The notes: generated from the sequence alone by a model not told the origin. DNA of 64,000 nt from Methanolobus sp. ZRKC5 (GCF_038446525.1 NZ_CP151792.1:372001-436000); one strand, 5' to 3'. Shown: positions 26,859 to 36,637, counted from the first letter of the stretch. Program-made: numbers and translations.

Positions 26859-29138
26859 TTACTTATCAAGTATCACAACATGCAGTGAATTTCCTTTCCA
26901 GATGCTGAGAGTATCGAATTCCCAGTTGCTGGCAAGTCCTCCAGTAGCATTGAAAGCTCGGCTACGTCCTTCAAGATAGAACCTGTAACCTCCTTCATCC
27001 ACAGATGACGGCACAGTAACTGTCCAGTCCAATACCTTATTATTATCTCCCACAGACTGATGCCAGTAGCTGTCACTTCCCACAGAACCCGAACATCCGG
27101 TGAAACTGATAGTTATATCCCTCAGGTGAGTTGCTGCTACGTTGTAGCCGACCTTTAGCTCAATATCGACACCCGCAGTCCTTTTTATTATCGGACAATG
27201 AAGCGGAGCTTCATTCCAGGCTCCTCCAGCCTCCCTGTACTCAAGCTTCAGGAAATCGATCGGAGCTGGCCTACTGTTATCTATAACCACTTTCACCGGG
27301 TCAATAGCTGCAACGATCAGATTGTGTGCTGCATCATACAGTTCCAGTCTGACCTCATACTTACCATCAGGATAAAGGTGAGTACGCCAGTTTATCAGAG
27401 TATGGTATGGGAAATAATTATTCGGTGGCGTCAGTACTTCGTAGAACCCGTTGTTATCAGGTTTTACATAATGGGAAGTGCCTGAGCTGATATTATACAC
27501 ATGCCATGACTCGTTAAAGTGAGTATCAGAACCTCCCTCATATTTATAGAACACTTTATAATAGACGGCGGTCCCATAGTCCGGACAACCTACGATACGG
27601 ATTGTTTTACATAGTGGTGTCTCAGCATCAGGACGTACGATATGTGGCAATGGGAAACCAACAAACTGCTTTGGTCTGTTAACCCTTTTCACATAGCCGT
27701 TGCCATCAAAATATATCGGATCGACAGCCATGTCATTGAAACCCACAATTCCGGCTTTAGTACATGGTTTGTAGGCTTCCCCACAAGGTACACAAATAGC
27801 ATTTGGCCAAGCCTCTATCTGCACGTCCGTTGTAGACTCGCTCAAATTCCAGTTAACATCGAAGTAGCCTTCTTCATAGATCGTTTCAAGCACGCCATCC
27901 TCATCTATATCCTGCTCCACCTTGAAAACTATATCAGGCACATCAAGCAGAAGATTCCATTCAGGGACGATCTCCGGCCAGCAACGCAGCAATCTTACAG
28001 TAGGTCTTGAACTGCGTATCTGCATGATGGTATCTGAATTATCCTCTTTTTCCTTACCGAGCATCTCCATCATCAGTTCATCGTCGGGAAGTGCCGGAGG
28101 AGCAATTGAATGAGGGAATGCAGGCTGATCCAGCAGGGATGACCTATCCTTGCTCACCGGCTCAAAAAGAGTATCTTTCTTGAAAAGATTCTCACGAACA
28201 GCCTCAAATCTTGACTTTGTGAACAATTCTTTCATAGAGTCAGTGTTTATATGCAATTCCTTCTTGACCTCTGCTGAGATCATTTCGATGGCACCATCGT
28301 CTCTTGATTTTAGATCTCTATATTCTATTTCCTTGATAACAGGATCCGATGGTGGCCAGGGCTGTGGTCTTGGTTTAACCTTCATCTCAGGAAGCGGCTT
28401 TAGTTCCGGATAATATCGAATGTCCGGTTTAACACCCAGGTCTATTGCTTCAAGAACTGTTGGTCGCCTGAGTATATCCCATAGACAGCGGTAGCGAAGT
28501 CTCCATCTCAGGACAGCATCAATATCGAAATAGGGGATGTTGACACAGAAATAACCACATTCATCTGTCTTTGTTGTTCCAATTTCCTCTTTACGGTGAG
28601 GGAAGAACGGGAAGACCCAGCCCCATGGCATTCCTGGGTGCGGATACCACCAGAAAAAATTAAGGTCTACATCATAGACATGAACAGTCGCTCCGGGAAC
28701 CGGACACTTTTCACCGGTAGCAGGATCAGTTTTAAAGACACGACCACAAACCTTATGCTTCAATTTCCAGAGCCCAAGCACTGAATCTACAGGTTTGATG
28801 GAGAGATCTTCTTTCTTGAGCACTCCCTCTCTTGAAAGAAGAACATCTTTTGTAATGTTTGCAGTGGATGCATTTTCAGAGTCTGCCAGCCTGCGTATTT
28901 GAGTCCCACTTTTCACTTCATCAGGAACAATGGATATCCTTACATTTTCCGGCATCTTTGCAGCTTCCACATCAAGTTCTATGTCCAGATCGTCTGTTTT
29001 CAGCTTTTTTTCGGCTAGTATTTTCACTTCATTTGCATCTTCTGAAAAAACAACAGCTTTTAAAGGGATGGATGAACTCTTAATGCCGTCCACTTTTGCT
29101 GATATTTTTACACTATTTGTTCTTGTAGCTCTTGGCAT
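26859..29138 (-). CDS. Large tryptophan-rich protein of unknown function
   Basis: 759 residues, no signal peptide or membrane helix. Residues about 125-215 look like a carboxypeptidase-regulatory/beta-sandwich domain (HKVCGRVFKTDPATGEKCPV...GTTKTDECGYFCVNIPY) with an aromatic insertion FFWWYPHPGMPWGWVFPFF. Residues 290-390 are charged linker, and the remainder is beta-rich with paired Cys (CVPCGEAYKPC) and Ig-like segments near the C-terminus. GGGAGTG lies upstream of the ATG. The gene stands alone between convergent or divergent genes. The composition is unlike its neighbours; acquisition by transfer is possible. I do not recognise the family. Confidence 0.7.
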   Translation of the reverse strand: MPRATRTNSVKISAKVDGIKSSSIPLKAVVFSEDANEVKILAEKKLKTDDLDIELDVEAAKMPENVRISIVPDEVKSGTQIRRLADSENASTANITKDVLLSREGVLKKEDLSIKPVDSVLGLWKLKHKVCGRVFKTDPATGEKCPVPGATVHVYDVDLNFFWWYPHPGMPWGWVFPFFPHRKEEIGTTKTDECGYFCVNIPYFDIDAVLRWRLRYRCLWDILRRPTVLEAIDLGVKPDIRYYPELKPLPEMKVKPRPQPWPPSDPVIKEIEYRDLKSRDDGAIEMISAEVKKELHINTDSMKELFTKSRFEAVRENLFKKDTLFEPVSKDRSSLLDQPAFPHSIAPPALPDDELMMEMLGKEKEDNSDTIMQIRSSRPTVRLLRCWPEIVPEWNLLLDVPDIVFKVEQDIDEDGVLETIYEEGYFDVNWNLSESTTDVQIEAWPNAICVPCGEAYKPCTKAGIVGFNDMAVDPIYFDGNGYVKRVNRPKQFVGFPLPHIVRPDAETPLCKTIRIVGCPDYGTAVYYKVFYKYEGGSDTHFNESWHVYNISSGTSHYVKPDNNGFYEVLTPPNNYFPYHTLINWRTHLYPDGKYEVRLELYDAAHNLIVAAIDPVKVVIDNSRPAPIDFLKLEYREAGGAWNEAPLHCPIIKRTAGVDIELKVGYNVAATHLRDITISFTGCSGSVGSDSYWHQSVGDNNKVLDWTVTVPSSVDEGGYRFYLEGRSRAFNATGGLASNWEFDTLSIWKGNSLHVVILDK

Positions 29139-29428
29139 GACTTACACTCCCGTTTCTTATATTAGAAAACAGAGATTACACCTTCCAGATATCAAAAGCA
29201 GACCAGGCAAACTAAACCGATTCTCGTACTTCCCACAGCAATTACATTCCAAGATAATAGTCTCCCCGTCCCATCAATTGAACTCTCCAGCTTTTTAAAG
29301 ATGTGGAAATACCCCTATTTCCTACAAACTGGTATACGTTACCTAAAGTAAAGTCAGCTACACTCATATTTAAAATATCCGTGTTGAAATAAAATAAACA
29401 GTCCGATCGTCACATCCATTTTATTTTT

Positions 29429-30058
29429 ATGATGATAGACTCTTTTATATATCAAAAGGTCAAATTAAGGGCAATGACTTCTATTTCCTTTGCTAATGAA
29501 CTAATGCGAAAGGGCATTCATTTCACTTCAATACTCATTATACTTGTCTATGCTTTTTTTGGAAAGCAGGCAAGCCAAACCCTGTTGATAGTTTATCTTG
29601 TATTCATTTTGAGTGTTGAGCACCTGAGACTTGATAGGAGCATCAAACTTCCTGTCCTGCATATTCTTTTACGCCAGAAAGAGAGAACAGGAATTGGCTC
29701 ACATGTCTACTTTACTATTGGTGCACTGATTGCTGTTTCAGTATTCAGCAAGAATGTTGCTTTTGCAGCTATCCTCATGACCACTTTTGGCGACATGACT
29801 GCTGCACTGATCGGAAAAAGATTTGGAAAAATAAGAATATTTAGTAATGGGAAAAGTCTGGAAGGAACTATTGCAGAGTTTGTCGTAAACCTTTTTATAG
29901 CTGTTCTTCTGCTTGAGAACCCGGTCGTCTCTATTTTCATGGCATTTGTTGCAACCTTTGTAGAAACCACATTTGTGAAAATAGATGATAATCTGGCAAT
30001 ACCAATATTTTCCGGTGCCTTTGCAGAAATGGCACTCTTATTGTTTCCTTATTTATAA
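29429..30058 (+). CDS. Dolichol-kinase/SEC59-like membrane protein
   Basis: 209 residues with about six membrane helices. The segment GDMTAALIGKRFGKIRIF followed by GKSLEGTIAEF is the hallmark of the CTP-dependent lipid kinase family (dolichol kinase, DGK1, VTE5). Such enzymes phosphorylate polyprenols or similar lipids; in archaea this could supply dolichyl phosphate for glycosylation or recycle isoprenoids. The true start may be at 29474 (MTSISFANELMRKGIHFTS), which aligns better with the family; no clear ribosome site decides. It is convergent with the cohesin cluster. Confidence 0.7.
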   Translation: MMIDSFIYQKVKLRAMTSISFANELMRKGIHFTSILIILVYAFFGKQASQTLLIVYLVFILSVEHLRLDRSIKLPVLHILLRQKERTGIGSHVYFTIGALIAVSVFSKNVAFAAILMTTFGDMTAALIGKRFGKIRIFSNGKSLEGTIAEFVVNLFIAVLLLENPVVSIFMAFVATFVETTFVKIDDNLAIPIFSGAFAEMALLLFPYL

Positions 30059-30089
30059 TCTGCTACGATAGGATATGATAGAACAAAAA

Positions 30090-30121
30090 GGAAATATTGT
30101 AGAATACTATTACAATATTCC
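30090..30121. terminator. Hairpin between convergent genes
   Basis: GGAAATATTGTA and TACAATATTCC form an 11-bp stem with one bulge, spanning the stop of the minus-strand dockerin gene. It probably acts in both directions because the plus-strand gene ends at 30058. Confidence 0.45.
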
Positions 30122-30751
30122 CAGGCTCTGAGACATCTTAAACGCAAATTTGCCAATTGAAATAGTGATACTTTTTCCAAGTCCTACTCCTTTTATATCA
30201 ATATCGCCGCTATCATACGCATCCAGGAATACATCAAGAGGTTTTTGAGAGTTCATCAGGTCATTCATTGAGTTCTCATTTGTCGTCACTATAATTGATG
30301 GATCCACTTCAGAGTTCAGGCCAACAGCATTTTGGAGTATTATCCTTGCATCCAGGGATGAAAACCCCCCACTATCATCAACATCAAGGATATCGTCTTT
30401 CTCCATTTTCCCAACAGCCATCTGCAAAGTACACAGTGCGTCCAATGCAGTTAGATTATTATCGCCATTACAATCACCTTTATTAATAGCGATCTTAGTC
30501 CCTAACTTTGAAAAATCGATGATCTTTCCGTCCTTGGTAACTGCCTTCACTTCCAGTGTATTTCCATCATTCAGATTGATAACACCATATATCTCTTCAT
30601 TCCCGAGCAGACTTTTTAAAGAATCAGGAACTTTATCCACGTTCTGATTATAAACGACAACCTTCTGATTCATCTCACTGAAAATTTCAGCATTTGCTGG
30701 AGTTACCAGAAAGAAAAAAAGCAGAAATGAAATAAGGATTATTTTATTCAT
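30110..30751 (-). CDS. Secreted dockerin protein (dockerin only)
   Basis: About 213 residues with a Sec signal peptide (MNKIILISFLLFFFLVTPANA). GAGGG 6 bases before the ATG at 30751 selects this start; an ATG 18 bases upstream overlaps the previous stop. Residues about 90-150 form a type I-like dockerin with two calcium repeats, KGDCNGDNNLTALDALCTLQ and DVDDSGGFSSLDARIILQ. The rest has no recognised domain. It is the last gene of the cohesin-dockerin cluster and lacks a cohesin, so it could only dock onto one. Confidence 0.85.
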   Translation of the reverse strand: MNKIILISFLLFFFLVTPANAEIFSEMNQKVVVYNQNVDKVPDSLKSLLGNEEIYGVINLNDGNTLEVKAVTKDGKIIDFSKLGTKIAINKGDCNGDNNLTALDALCTLQMAVGKMEKDDILDVDDSGGFSSLDARIILQNAVGLNSEVDPSIIVTTNENSMNDLMNSQKPLDVFLDAYDSGDIDIKGVGLGKSITISIGKFAFKMSQSLGIL

Positions 30752-30765
30752 TTCTATCCCTCTTT

Positions 30766-31305
30766 TCATTTTCGTCTCTTGATTACGAACAGCGCCATGA
30801 GGATTGCGCCTATTACAAGCACATCTGCACTCTCATAACCTGCACCCTCGGTCCCAGCAGTAACGCTAAAAGTTCCATCCCTAGTTGTTGTTATCACTTC
30901 AACCCTCTCTATATCGTGCACTGAAGTATCCTCAAGTACCAGAGGACTTGATGAGCCGGTGTCACCAATCACTTCAAAGGAGACAATTGCAACTTGACCA
31001 TTACCACTAATCCCGGACGCGTCTGCCAGAGCTATGATAACCTCTCCATCACCAGCCGTATTGGATTCAATGTACGCGTTTTTTCCGAGGGCACCAGCAT
31101 CGACACCTATGGCCTGCAATATCCCGGCATCGTAGCTCATAAGAATGTCCATACTTCCAACATCTGTTGCACCTTCCATGTTGATCGGAACCTCTACGGT
31201 GGCTCCACTTCCCCCAGTTGCATCGCTCACACTGAGAGTCAAAGTACTTGCCGAAGCAAGTGATATAAGAAATGCCAAACTAATCAGCATCAAACCCTTT
31301 CTCAT
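30766..31305 (-). CDS. Membrane-anchored cohesin protein
   Basis: 179 residues. A signal peptide (MRKGLMLISLAFLISLASAS) is followed by a single cohesin domain (about 20-150) with the typical beta-strand run TLTLSVSDATGGSGATVEV, MDILMSYDAGILQAIGV and VSFEVIGDTGSSSPLVL. A C-terminal transmembrane helix (about 158-176) and KRRK then anchor it to the cell membrane. Cohesins bind dockerins with calcium. Its stop overlaps the first ATG of the dockerin-only gene. It appears to be the cell-surface anchor of the cluster. Confidence 0.85.
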   Translation of the reverse strand: MRKGLMLISLAFLISLASASTLTLSVSDATGGSGATVEVPINMEGATDVGSMDILMSYDAGILQAIGVDAGALGKNAYIESNTAGDGEVIIALADASGISGNGQVAIVSFEVIGDTGSSSPLVLEDTSVHDIERVEVITTTRDGTFSVTAGTEGAGYESADVLVIGAILMALFVIKRRK

Positions 31306-31326
31306 TATTCCATCTCCTTATTTCTA

Positions 31327-34050
31327 TTACTCCTCTCCTACTACATTTTTCAAAATAGTTCTGGCATCAAAAGATGTCACAGTTCCGTCTCCATTTACAT
31401 CCATGACCGGGTCTTTTGGTATCTTTTCCACAGCCATCTGAAGTGCGTAGAGTGCATCAAGGGATGTATACACCCCATCTCCATCACCATCTCCCATGCC
31501 TGCCTCTATGCTTATCACACTAAATAGACCATCATGGATTTGTATCTCCACAGCTTCATAATCATCTGCCCTGTTAGCTGTGATAGCTACAATCTCAAGA
31601 TCCGAGGATGTCCCCTCAGCTCCGATAACATTGAAATCAATATAGGCGATAGAACCATCTCCGCTAAATCCGTTTTTATCAGCAAGACTGATCTTTATCG
31701 TTTCGTCCATAATGTTATAATCAAAAAGGGAATCTGTGGTCAGTCCTCCTTTGATAACTTCAGTTGCTTCAAGAGCAGATGAATCATAAGCTAATGTAAT
31801 GTCCATGTTCCCGATATTTTCTTCAATATCATTCAATGTCAAGGGGATCTGTACACTGCTTCCGCTTGGTTTGCTGCGGGATTCGAAAGTCAAGCCTATG
31901 CTTTCCACAGCTTTCTCCATAGTCAGAAGAGTGGTTGTGAGTAATGTAGGTTCAAGCATTTTATCCACTTTTCCGTCATCATCTTCGTCAATTCTCATCA
32001 AATACTCATTGTTGACAGAACCTAGGTTGAGAGTAGCCTTGGTATCCTTTATGATGGAGACTTCCTGAAAGTCTATTTCGGTTATACTGCCTGAATTGCA
32101 TACGTTGTGGTCTAGGATGTGTAGGCTAAAGCTGCCTTCATCCAAAGCCTTTATCGTGAGTTGGTAGTCATCATTGACGTTCCTTATTAGAATACCCTGA
32201 TGATATTCCTCAATCTCTGGTTGGTAATAGGCATTGGGTATCTCCATCTCGACAATACCCTGGGTGGTCATGCCAACATGTCTACCCTCGCCGTCATAGA
32301 GATGAAGATTCACAGGACTTCTGACAGTGGTGAGTATATCTCTGGGCGACCGAGGATACTGTGCGTCTACATTGTTGTATATTTCCATTGGGAGGAGGAG
32401 CCACTTCTTGTAGTTTAGAGTCGGACCGACTTTAGCATATCTGTAGGCCCCCATGCCAAGACAGCCGCAGTCCCATCGCTCCTTCCCCCCCACCATAGTT
32501 CCCATCTTTCCGGGCCAGTAGCCCAGCTTGCCTTGCTCCGTCAGCTCCACCTTTTTTAATACAAACTGGCAGATTTTGTCCACTTGTTCGGGTGTTGGTG
32601 CGGGTTTAGTTGTTTTCCAATCGAAGTACGGCCACCGTTTTATTGTATCATATCCACCCATGGTGTTGTAAGATTCTCTTTTCATGCCATCTACAGTAGT
32701 GAATACAGCCCCACTCAGTCGCATCTCTACAACGGCTCCAATGATTAGATCTCCCGGCTTTATCTTTTCCCCCAACTTCAGCTTAATTGGTTGGTAGATT
32801 CCAGTTTTTGGATCTTTTCTGTATATCTTGAGAGGGGCTGCAGCGGAATCACGGACAGTATAGTTCTTTCCTGCTGGCACCTCGTAGTCGCCGATATAGA
32901 TTCCCACATGGCCGTATTTGTGATATGGCATACCAGGCACGTATGTTGAAGTCTTACTTACTGTTCCTTCTGAGAAGAGCAGATAGCCTTTCTCGAGCTT
33001 ATTATACTGGTTGGCAATCCGCTCTCTCTCTACTTCAATGGGCGTTTTCTCCACAACCGCCTTCTCTTCCTTTATGCATTTGTCTCCCCATACACTCAGG
33101 TTCCAACCTTCCGGACATTCGCATTCATTTCCTTTGGGTACCGCCCCAGGGACACATTCACATTTTCCTGTATCAATTCCCCATTCGAATTCAAGCAGGT
33201 TGCCAGTACAATAACATTCACATTCATCCGGCTTACTTTCCTTGGGGTCATAGTGGGCACGAGAATCCATCTTCTGGCACCAATCTTCGCACTTTACGCA
33301 TTCATCATCCTTTTTTCCATAGCCTTGCTCGCATACGCACTGGCACTCAGGCCACTCGCTTTTTCCGTCCCAAATAAAGTGTTCATTCACTTTACTACAC
33401 CACTCCTGGCAATCATTCCCATCTATAACTGCTTTAGCATTTTTTTCCAGTGCACAAAAAACGGATTTTACAATATCTTCACTACCCTGAGACTTGACAC
33501 GAATATTTATCACGGATCTGCGGTAACGAATATTTCCTACAATTTCATGAAATCCAGCATCATCAGGATTTAATCCCGGCCTCCCACACAACATGACAAA
33601 TCTGTCATCTGTACTTTCTAGGGTCTTACTCCAACCACCCATCCAGTCCGGTGTAATACTACGACACTCATCTTTTTCCCCGCGAGTAAAAATTTCCTTC
33701 ACTTTTTCTTCGTTAAGTTCAAACTGATGCAACCCACAACTAGCCTTCCCACCAGTTTTTTGATCATCGTAATAGCAGTATAGTCTATGTACTTTTACAT
33801 CATGTACTTCTACATTATCTCCTTTGCCAAATTTCATTTCACCGAAGGTCCATATAGCATAACAGTTATCATTAGCAGTAAATCCGTGTGGTAGTCTTGT
33901 TTGGCAATCACTTTCATTAAACACTGTATCCTTATTGGGCAAAAGAGTCCCAGCGTTTCCAATCCCCACCACAAAACTAATCGCAAATAAAGTCAGGATA
34001 AAGAGTATACTGGCACGAACACCTATTTTCACCAAATATTCTTTATCCAT
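31327..34050 (-). CDS. Large secreted protein: Cys-rich region, NlpC/P60-like domain, cohesin and dockerin
   Basis: 907 residues. A signal-like helix (about 12-35) is followed by a beta-rich region. A Cys-rich stretch (about 205-330, with repeats such as CQEWCSKVN and CEDWCQKM) comes next. Then a papain-like NlpC/P60 or permuted YiiX-type domain (about 345-560): KYGHVGIYIGDY supplies a His and WDCGCLGMGAY a Cys. A beta domain, a cohesin (about 720-845, IGLTFESRSKPSGSSVQIPL) and a C-terminal dockerin (GDGDGDGVYTSLDALYALQM, DVNGDGTVTSFDARTILKNV) complete it. The cohesin is nearly the same as in the next gene. Methanosarcinales lack murein, so the substrate of the NlpC-like domain is unknown. 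Confidence 0.85.
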   Translation of the reverse strand: MDKEYLVKIGVRASILFILTLFAISFVVGIGNAGTLLPNKDTVFNESDCQTRLPHGFTANDNCYAIWTFGEMKFGKGDNVEVHDVKVHRLYCYYDDQKTGGKASCGLHQFELNEEKVKEIFTRGEKDECRSITPDWMGGWSKTLESTDDRFVMLCGRPGLNPDDAGFHEIVGNIRYRRSVINIRVKSQGSEDIVKSVFCALEKNAKAVIDGNDCQEWCSKVNEHFIWDGKSEWPECQCVCEQGYGKKDDECVKCEDWCQKMDSRAHYDPKESKPDECECYCTGNLLEFEWGIDTGKCECVPGAVPKGNECECPEGWNLSVWGDKCIKEEKAVVEKTPIEVERERIANQYNKLEKGYLLFSEGTVSKTSTYVPGMPYHKYGHVGIYIGDYEVPAGKNYTVRDSAAAPLKIYRKDPKTGIYQPIKLKLGEKIKPGDLIIGAVVEMRLSGAVFTTVDGMKRESYNTMGGYDTIKRWPYFDWKTTKPAPTPEQVDKICQFVLKKVELTEQGKLGYWPGKMGTMVGGKERWDCGCLGMGAYRYAKVGPTLNYKKWLLLPMEIYNNVDAQYPRSPRDILTTVRSPVNLHLYDGEGRHVGMTTQGIVEMEIPNAYYQPEIEEYHQGILIRNVNDDYQLTIKALDEGSFSLHILDHNVCNSGSITEIDFQEVSIIKDTKATLNLGSVNNEYLMRIDEDDDGKVDKMLEPTLLTTTLLTMEKAVESIGLTFESRSKPSGSSVQIPLTLNDIEENIGNMDITLAYDSSALEATEVIKGGLTTDSLFDYNIMDETIKISLADKNGFSGDGSIAYIDFNVIGAEGTSSDLEIVAITANRADDYEAVEIQIHDGLFSVISIEAGMGDGDGDGVYTSLDALYALQMAVEKIPKDPVMDVNGDGTVTSFDARTILKNVVGEE

Positions 34051-34094
34051 CTTTTATCCCCCAATATATTTTGATTTTTAATAACAAATCAGTA

Positions 34095-36110
34095 TCATAA
34101 TTCCTCCAATCCGGCAGCAATCCTGAGAATCATCCTCGCATCCATGGATGAGACCTGTCCATCACTATTCATGTCCATAATCAGGTCTTCGGGAATCTTT
34201 CCCACTGCCATCTGAAGCGCAGCGAGAGCATCCACGGAAGTATAGATGCCATCACCGTCAAAATCACCAAGGCTTTGTTCCCTGCTCACTACGCTGAATA
34301 CACCATCCTGAGTCGGAATATTGATAATTGATAGATCATCTGCCCTGTTCGCGGACAGTTTTGTAATCACAAGAGGAGAAGACGAGCCTTCAGCACCAAT
34401 AACATCAAACCTGACGTAAGCGATAGAGCCATCGCCACTGAATCCTACCTTGTCAGCCAGACTTATCTTTATCGTCCCGTCCACAATATTGTAATCGAAC
34501 AGGGAATTTGTGGTTGAGCCTCCTTTGATGACCTCAGTAGCCTCAAGAACAGAGGAATCATAACCCAGAGTTATATCCATGTTACCGATATTTTCATCGA
34601 TCCCGTTCAATGTCAATGGGATCTGTACACTGCTTTCGCTTGATTTGTCACGGGATTCAAAGATCAAACCAGAGAAGCCAATAGTGGATGGTGGTGTAAT
34701 TTCTTCCGCACTTGGAACCGTTTCTCCTCCATAGAGGGAGTTGATCTCACTCTGGGAAAGGGCATAATTGTAAATCCTGAGGTCATCCATTGATCCCTTA
34801 AAGTATTCTGTAGACCCCGGGGGGTCAATTCCTATGACAAGTTTAGATCCTGATCTCTGGATAGAAGCTGTTGATTTCATTGTGTCCTTGAGCTCTCCGT
34901 TAATATAGAATTTGAGATCACTTTCTTCCCTTGTTACTGTAAGGAAATACCACTCGTTAAAATTCGTTTCTGTATTTGACGAAATAATCTGACCGGCAAC
35001 TCGAACACCGGGGTATTTTCCGCTGGTGTGAAGCAGTGCATAGGGACTATTAATAGCAGATGTGGAATGCGTGTCTCCTTTTGAGAAAACAACAGCCCAT
35101 CCACCGATTCCCGCATCTATTTTGTTGAGCCACACCGAGAAAGTGAAATCATCCGTAAGGTCAAGAGAATCGCTATCACTCACTTCGATATAACTCGCAC
35201 CATCAAAACTCGCCGCAGCAGTTCCTACCACACCGGCAGTGAAATCCATGCTTCCCTTCGGATTCCCATGGTTCTGATATATCGAGGAATCTTCATAGTT
35301 TCTATCAAAAGGATAATGAGCCACAAGTCCTGAACCGGAAGGTGGTGTTGATGTAATTTCTCCCGCAGTTGGAGTCGTTTCTCCTTCAAAGAGGGAATTG
35401 ATCTCATTCTGGGTGAGAGCATAATTGTATATTTTCACTTCATCTATGCTACCATCAAAATTCACACCAAAAGACGGGTTGGAACCAATATGAGTATAAT
35501 CCCAGCCAGAACTAAGACTACCTGATTCCTCATATCTGATGCCATCTACATATAGCTCCACAATATCTGCATCCTGGTCGTAAACTGCTGCCAGGAATGT
35601 CCATTTGTTGGTTGTGACAGCCTGATAGCCCAGAACGCCACCAGAACCACTAAAGGCTGACCAGCCAAGTCCTCCACCACGTGCATCGATAGCTATTGTA
35701 CGATCAAAACCGCCATTATCATGGGAAATAACCGTTCCTCTCGAATCACTATCAGACTTAACCCAGAGTGCCATGGTCACCTGTGGCATTGCATCCTGAT
35801 TTATATTAACCGGTACGTAGACATAGTCATTCGTACCATCAAAATCCAGTGCCTCCCCGCTTTTTCCTGTGACAAAGATGGCACCATTGTTTGTTCCATC
35901 GTTTTCATTCCCTGAATGGTCTTTGGTATCTCCATTGAAGGGATAATAGGCTACAAGTCCTGATCCTGAAGTTGGTGCTGCAGTTGCTGATGCTCCCGCA
36001 AGACCGAAGAACATAATGATTGCATCATCTTCAGCGGCTACGTACGTTGAAGATATGAACAGTAGCCCAATAACAACGATGATAAATAATTTATTGTAGT
36101 ACCACTCCAT
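34095..36110 (-). CDS. Secreted protein with two LamG-like domains, cohesin and dockerin
   Basis: 671 residues. A signal peptide (LFIIVVIGLLFISSTYVAA) is followed by two concanavalin/LamG-like domains (about 48-240 and 255-460), each opening with GSGLVA-(Y/H)-YPF and closing with IYNYALTQNEINSLF or IYNYALSQSEINSLY. A cohesin (about 480-605) and a dockerin (about 612-668, GDFDGDGIYTSVDALAALQM) form the C-terminus. LamG-type domains usually bind carbohydrate or act in adhesion. It is the first gene of the four-gene cluster, with its own promoter region upstream (36111-36637). Confidence 0.88.
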   Translation of the reverse strand: MEWYYNKLFIIVVIGLLFISSTYVAAEDDAIIMFFGLAGASATAAPTSGSGLVAYYPFNGDTKDHSGNENDGTNNGAIFVTGKSGEALDFDGTNDYVYVPVNINQDAMPQVTMALWVKSDSDSRGTVISHDNGGFDRTIAIDARGGGLGWSAFSGSGGVLGYQAVTTNKWTFLAAVYDQDADIVELYVDGIRYEESGSLSSGWDYTHIGSNPSFGVNFDGSIDEVKIYNYALTQNEINSLFEGETTPTAGEITSTPPSGSGLVAHYPFDRNYEDSSIYQNHGNPKGSMDFTAGVVGTAAASFDGASYIEVSDSDSLDLTDDFTFSVWLNKIDAGIGGWAVVFSKGDTHSTSAINSPYALLHTSGKYPGVRVAGQIISSNTETNFNEWYFLTVTREESDLKFYINGELKDTMKSTASIQRSGSKLVIGIDPPGSTEYFKGSMDDLRIYNYALSQSEINSLYGGETVPSAEEITPPSTIGFSGLIFESRDKSSESSVQIPLTLNGIDENIGNMDITLGYDSSVLEATEVIKGGSTTNSLFDYNIVDGTIKISLADKVGFSGDGSIAYVRFDVIGAEGSSSPLVITKLSANRADDLSIINIPTQDGVFSVVSREQSLGDFDGDGIYTSVDALAALQMAVGKIPEDLIMDMNSDGQVSSMDARMILRIAAGLEEL

Positions 36111-36637
36111 TTCTATACCTCTTCATATTTTATCAGTCCTGGAACCCGATTTTGAAAGTCAAACTAATACTAGTACCCCTGACATGCGTTCAGATATTTG
36201 AGATATAAATGATTTTTCTCTTTAATTTCCAGCCAAATTTTGTGTTGTGGGAGGTAAAGGTTAGATATTTTTATACTACAAAACTTGTTATATAGAAAAC
36301 TAAACCAAAGCAACCCCAGCTTTGGGATATATCCAACACAATAGTTTGGGCACAACGACCACTTAATTTCGATATTTCCAACTACCTATGAATAAACGTG
36401 TCTTTATTATATAAATTTATCGAAATCTTTATTGGCTTATTTATATTTATATTTATATTTATATTTATATATTCACCCAACTTTGAAAGTCAAATGGAAT
36501 AAAAATGTCAACCCTAGAATATTAAACATTATGGTTTTTAGTAAAAAGTTACTCCTTTTTTAGCGTCTTAGATATTCTAATTTTAAACGAAGTATACAAT
36601 TCACACATCAAAAAGCCTGAACTTGCCCTTATAATAT
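36111..36637. other. Gene-free promoter region of the surface cluster and end of sdhB
   Basis: 527 bases without a gene. It holds an AT-rich hexamer repeat at 36438-36471 and a possible stem CCAAAGC/GCTTTGG near 36305-36325. The promoter of the minus-strand cohesin-dockerin cluster should lie near 36120-36250. Confidence 0.5.
36438..36471. repeat. Short tandem hexamer repeat (ATTTAT)n
   Basis: About five direct copies of ATTTAT. Slipped-strand length variation is possible; it lies far from any start codon, so phase variation of a coding frame is not expected. Confidence 0.8.

Noticed and set aside
36438..36471. Hexamer repeats as a possible CRISPR or origin element
   Set aside because: The units are 6 bases without spacers, so it is a simple sequence repeat. 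No CRISPR-like repeat-spacer pattern was seen anywhere in the window, and no Orc1/Cdc6 gene or origin-box cluster is near.
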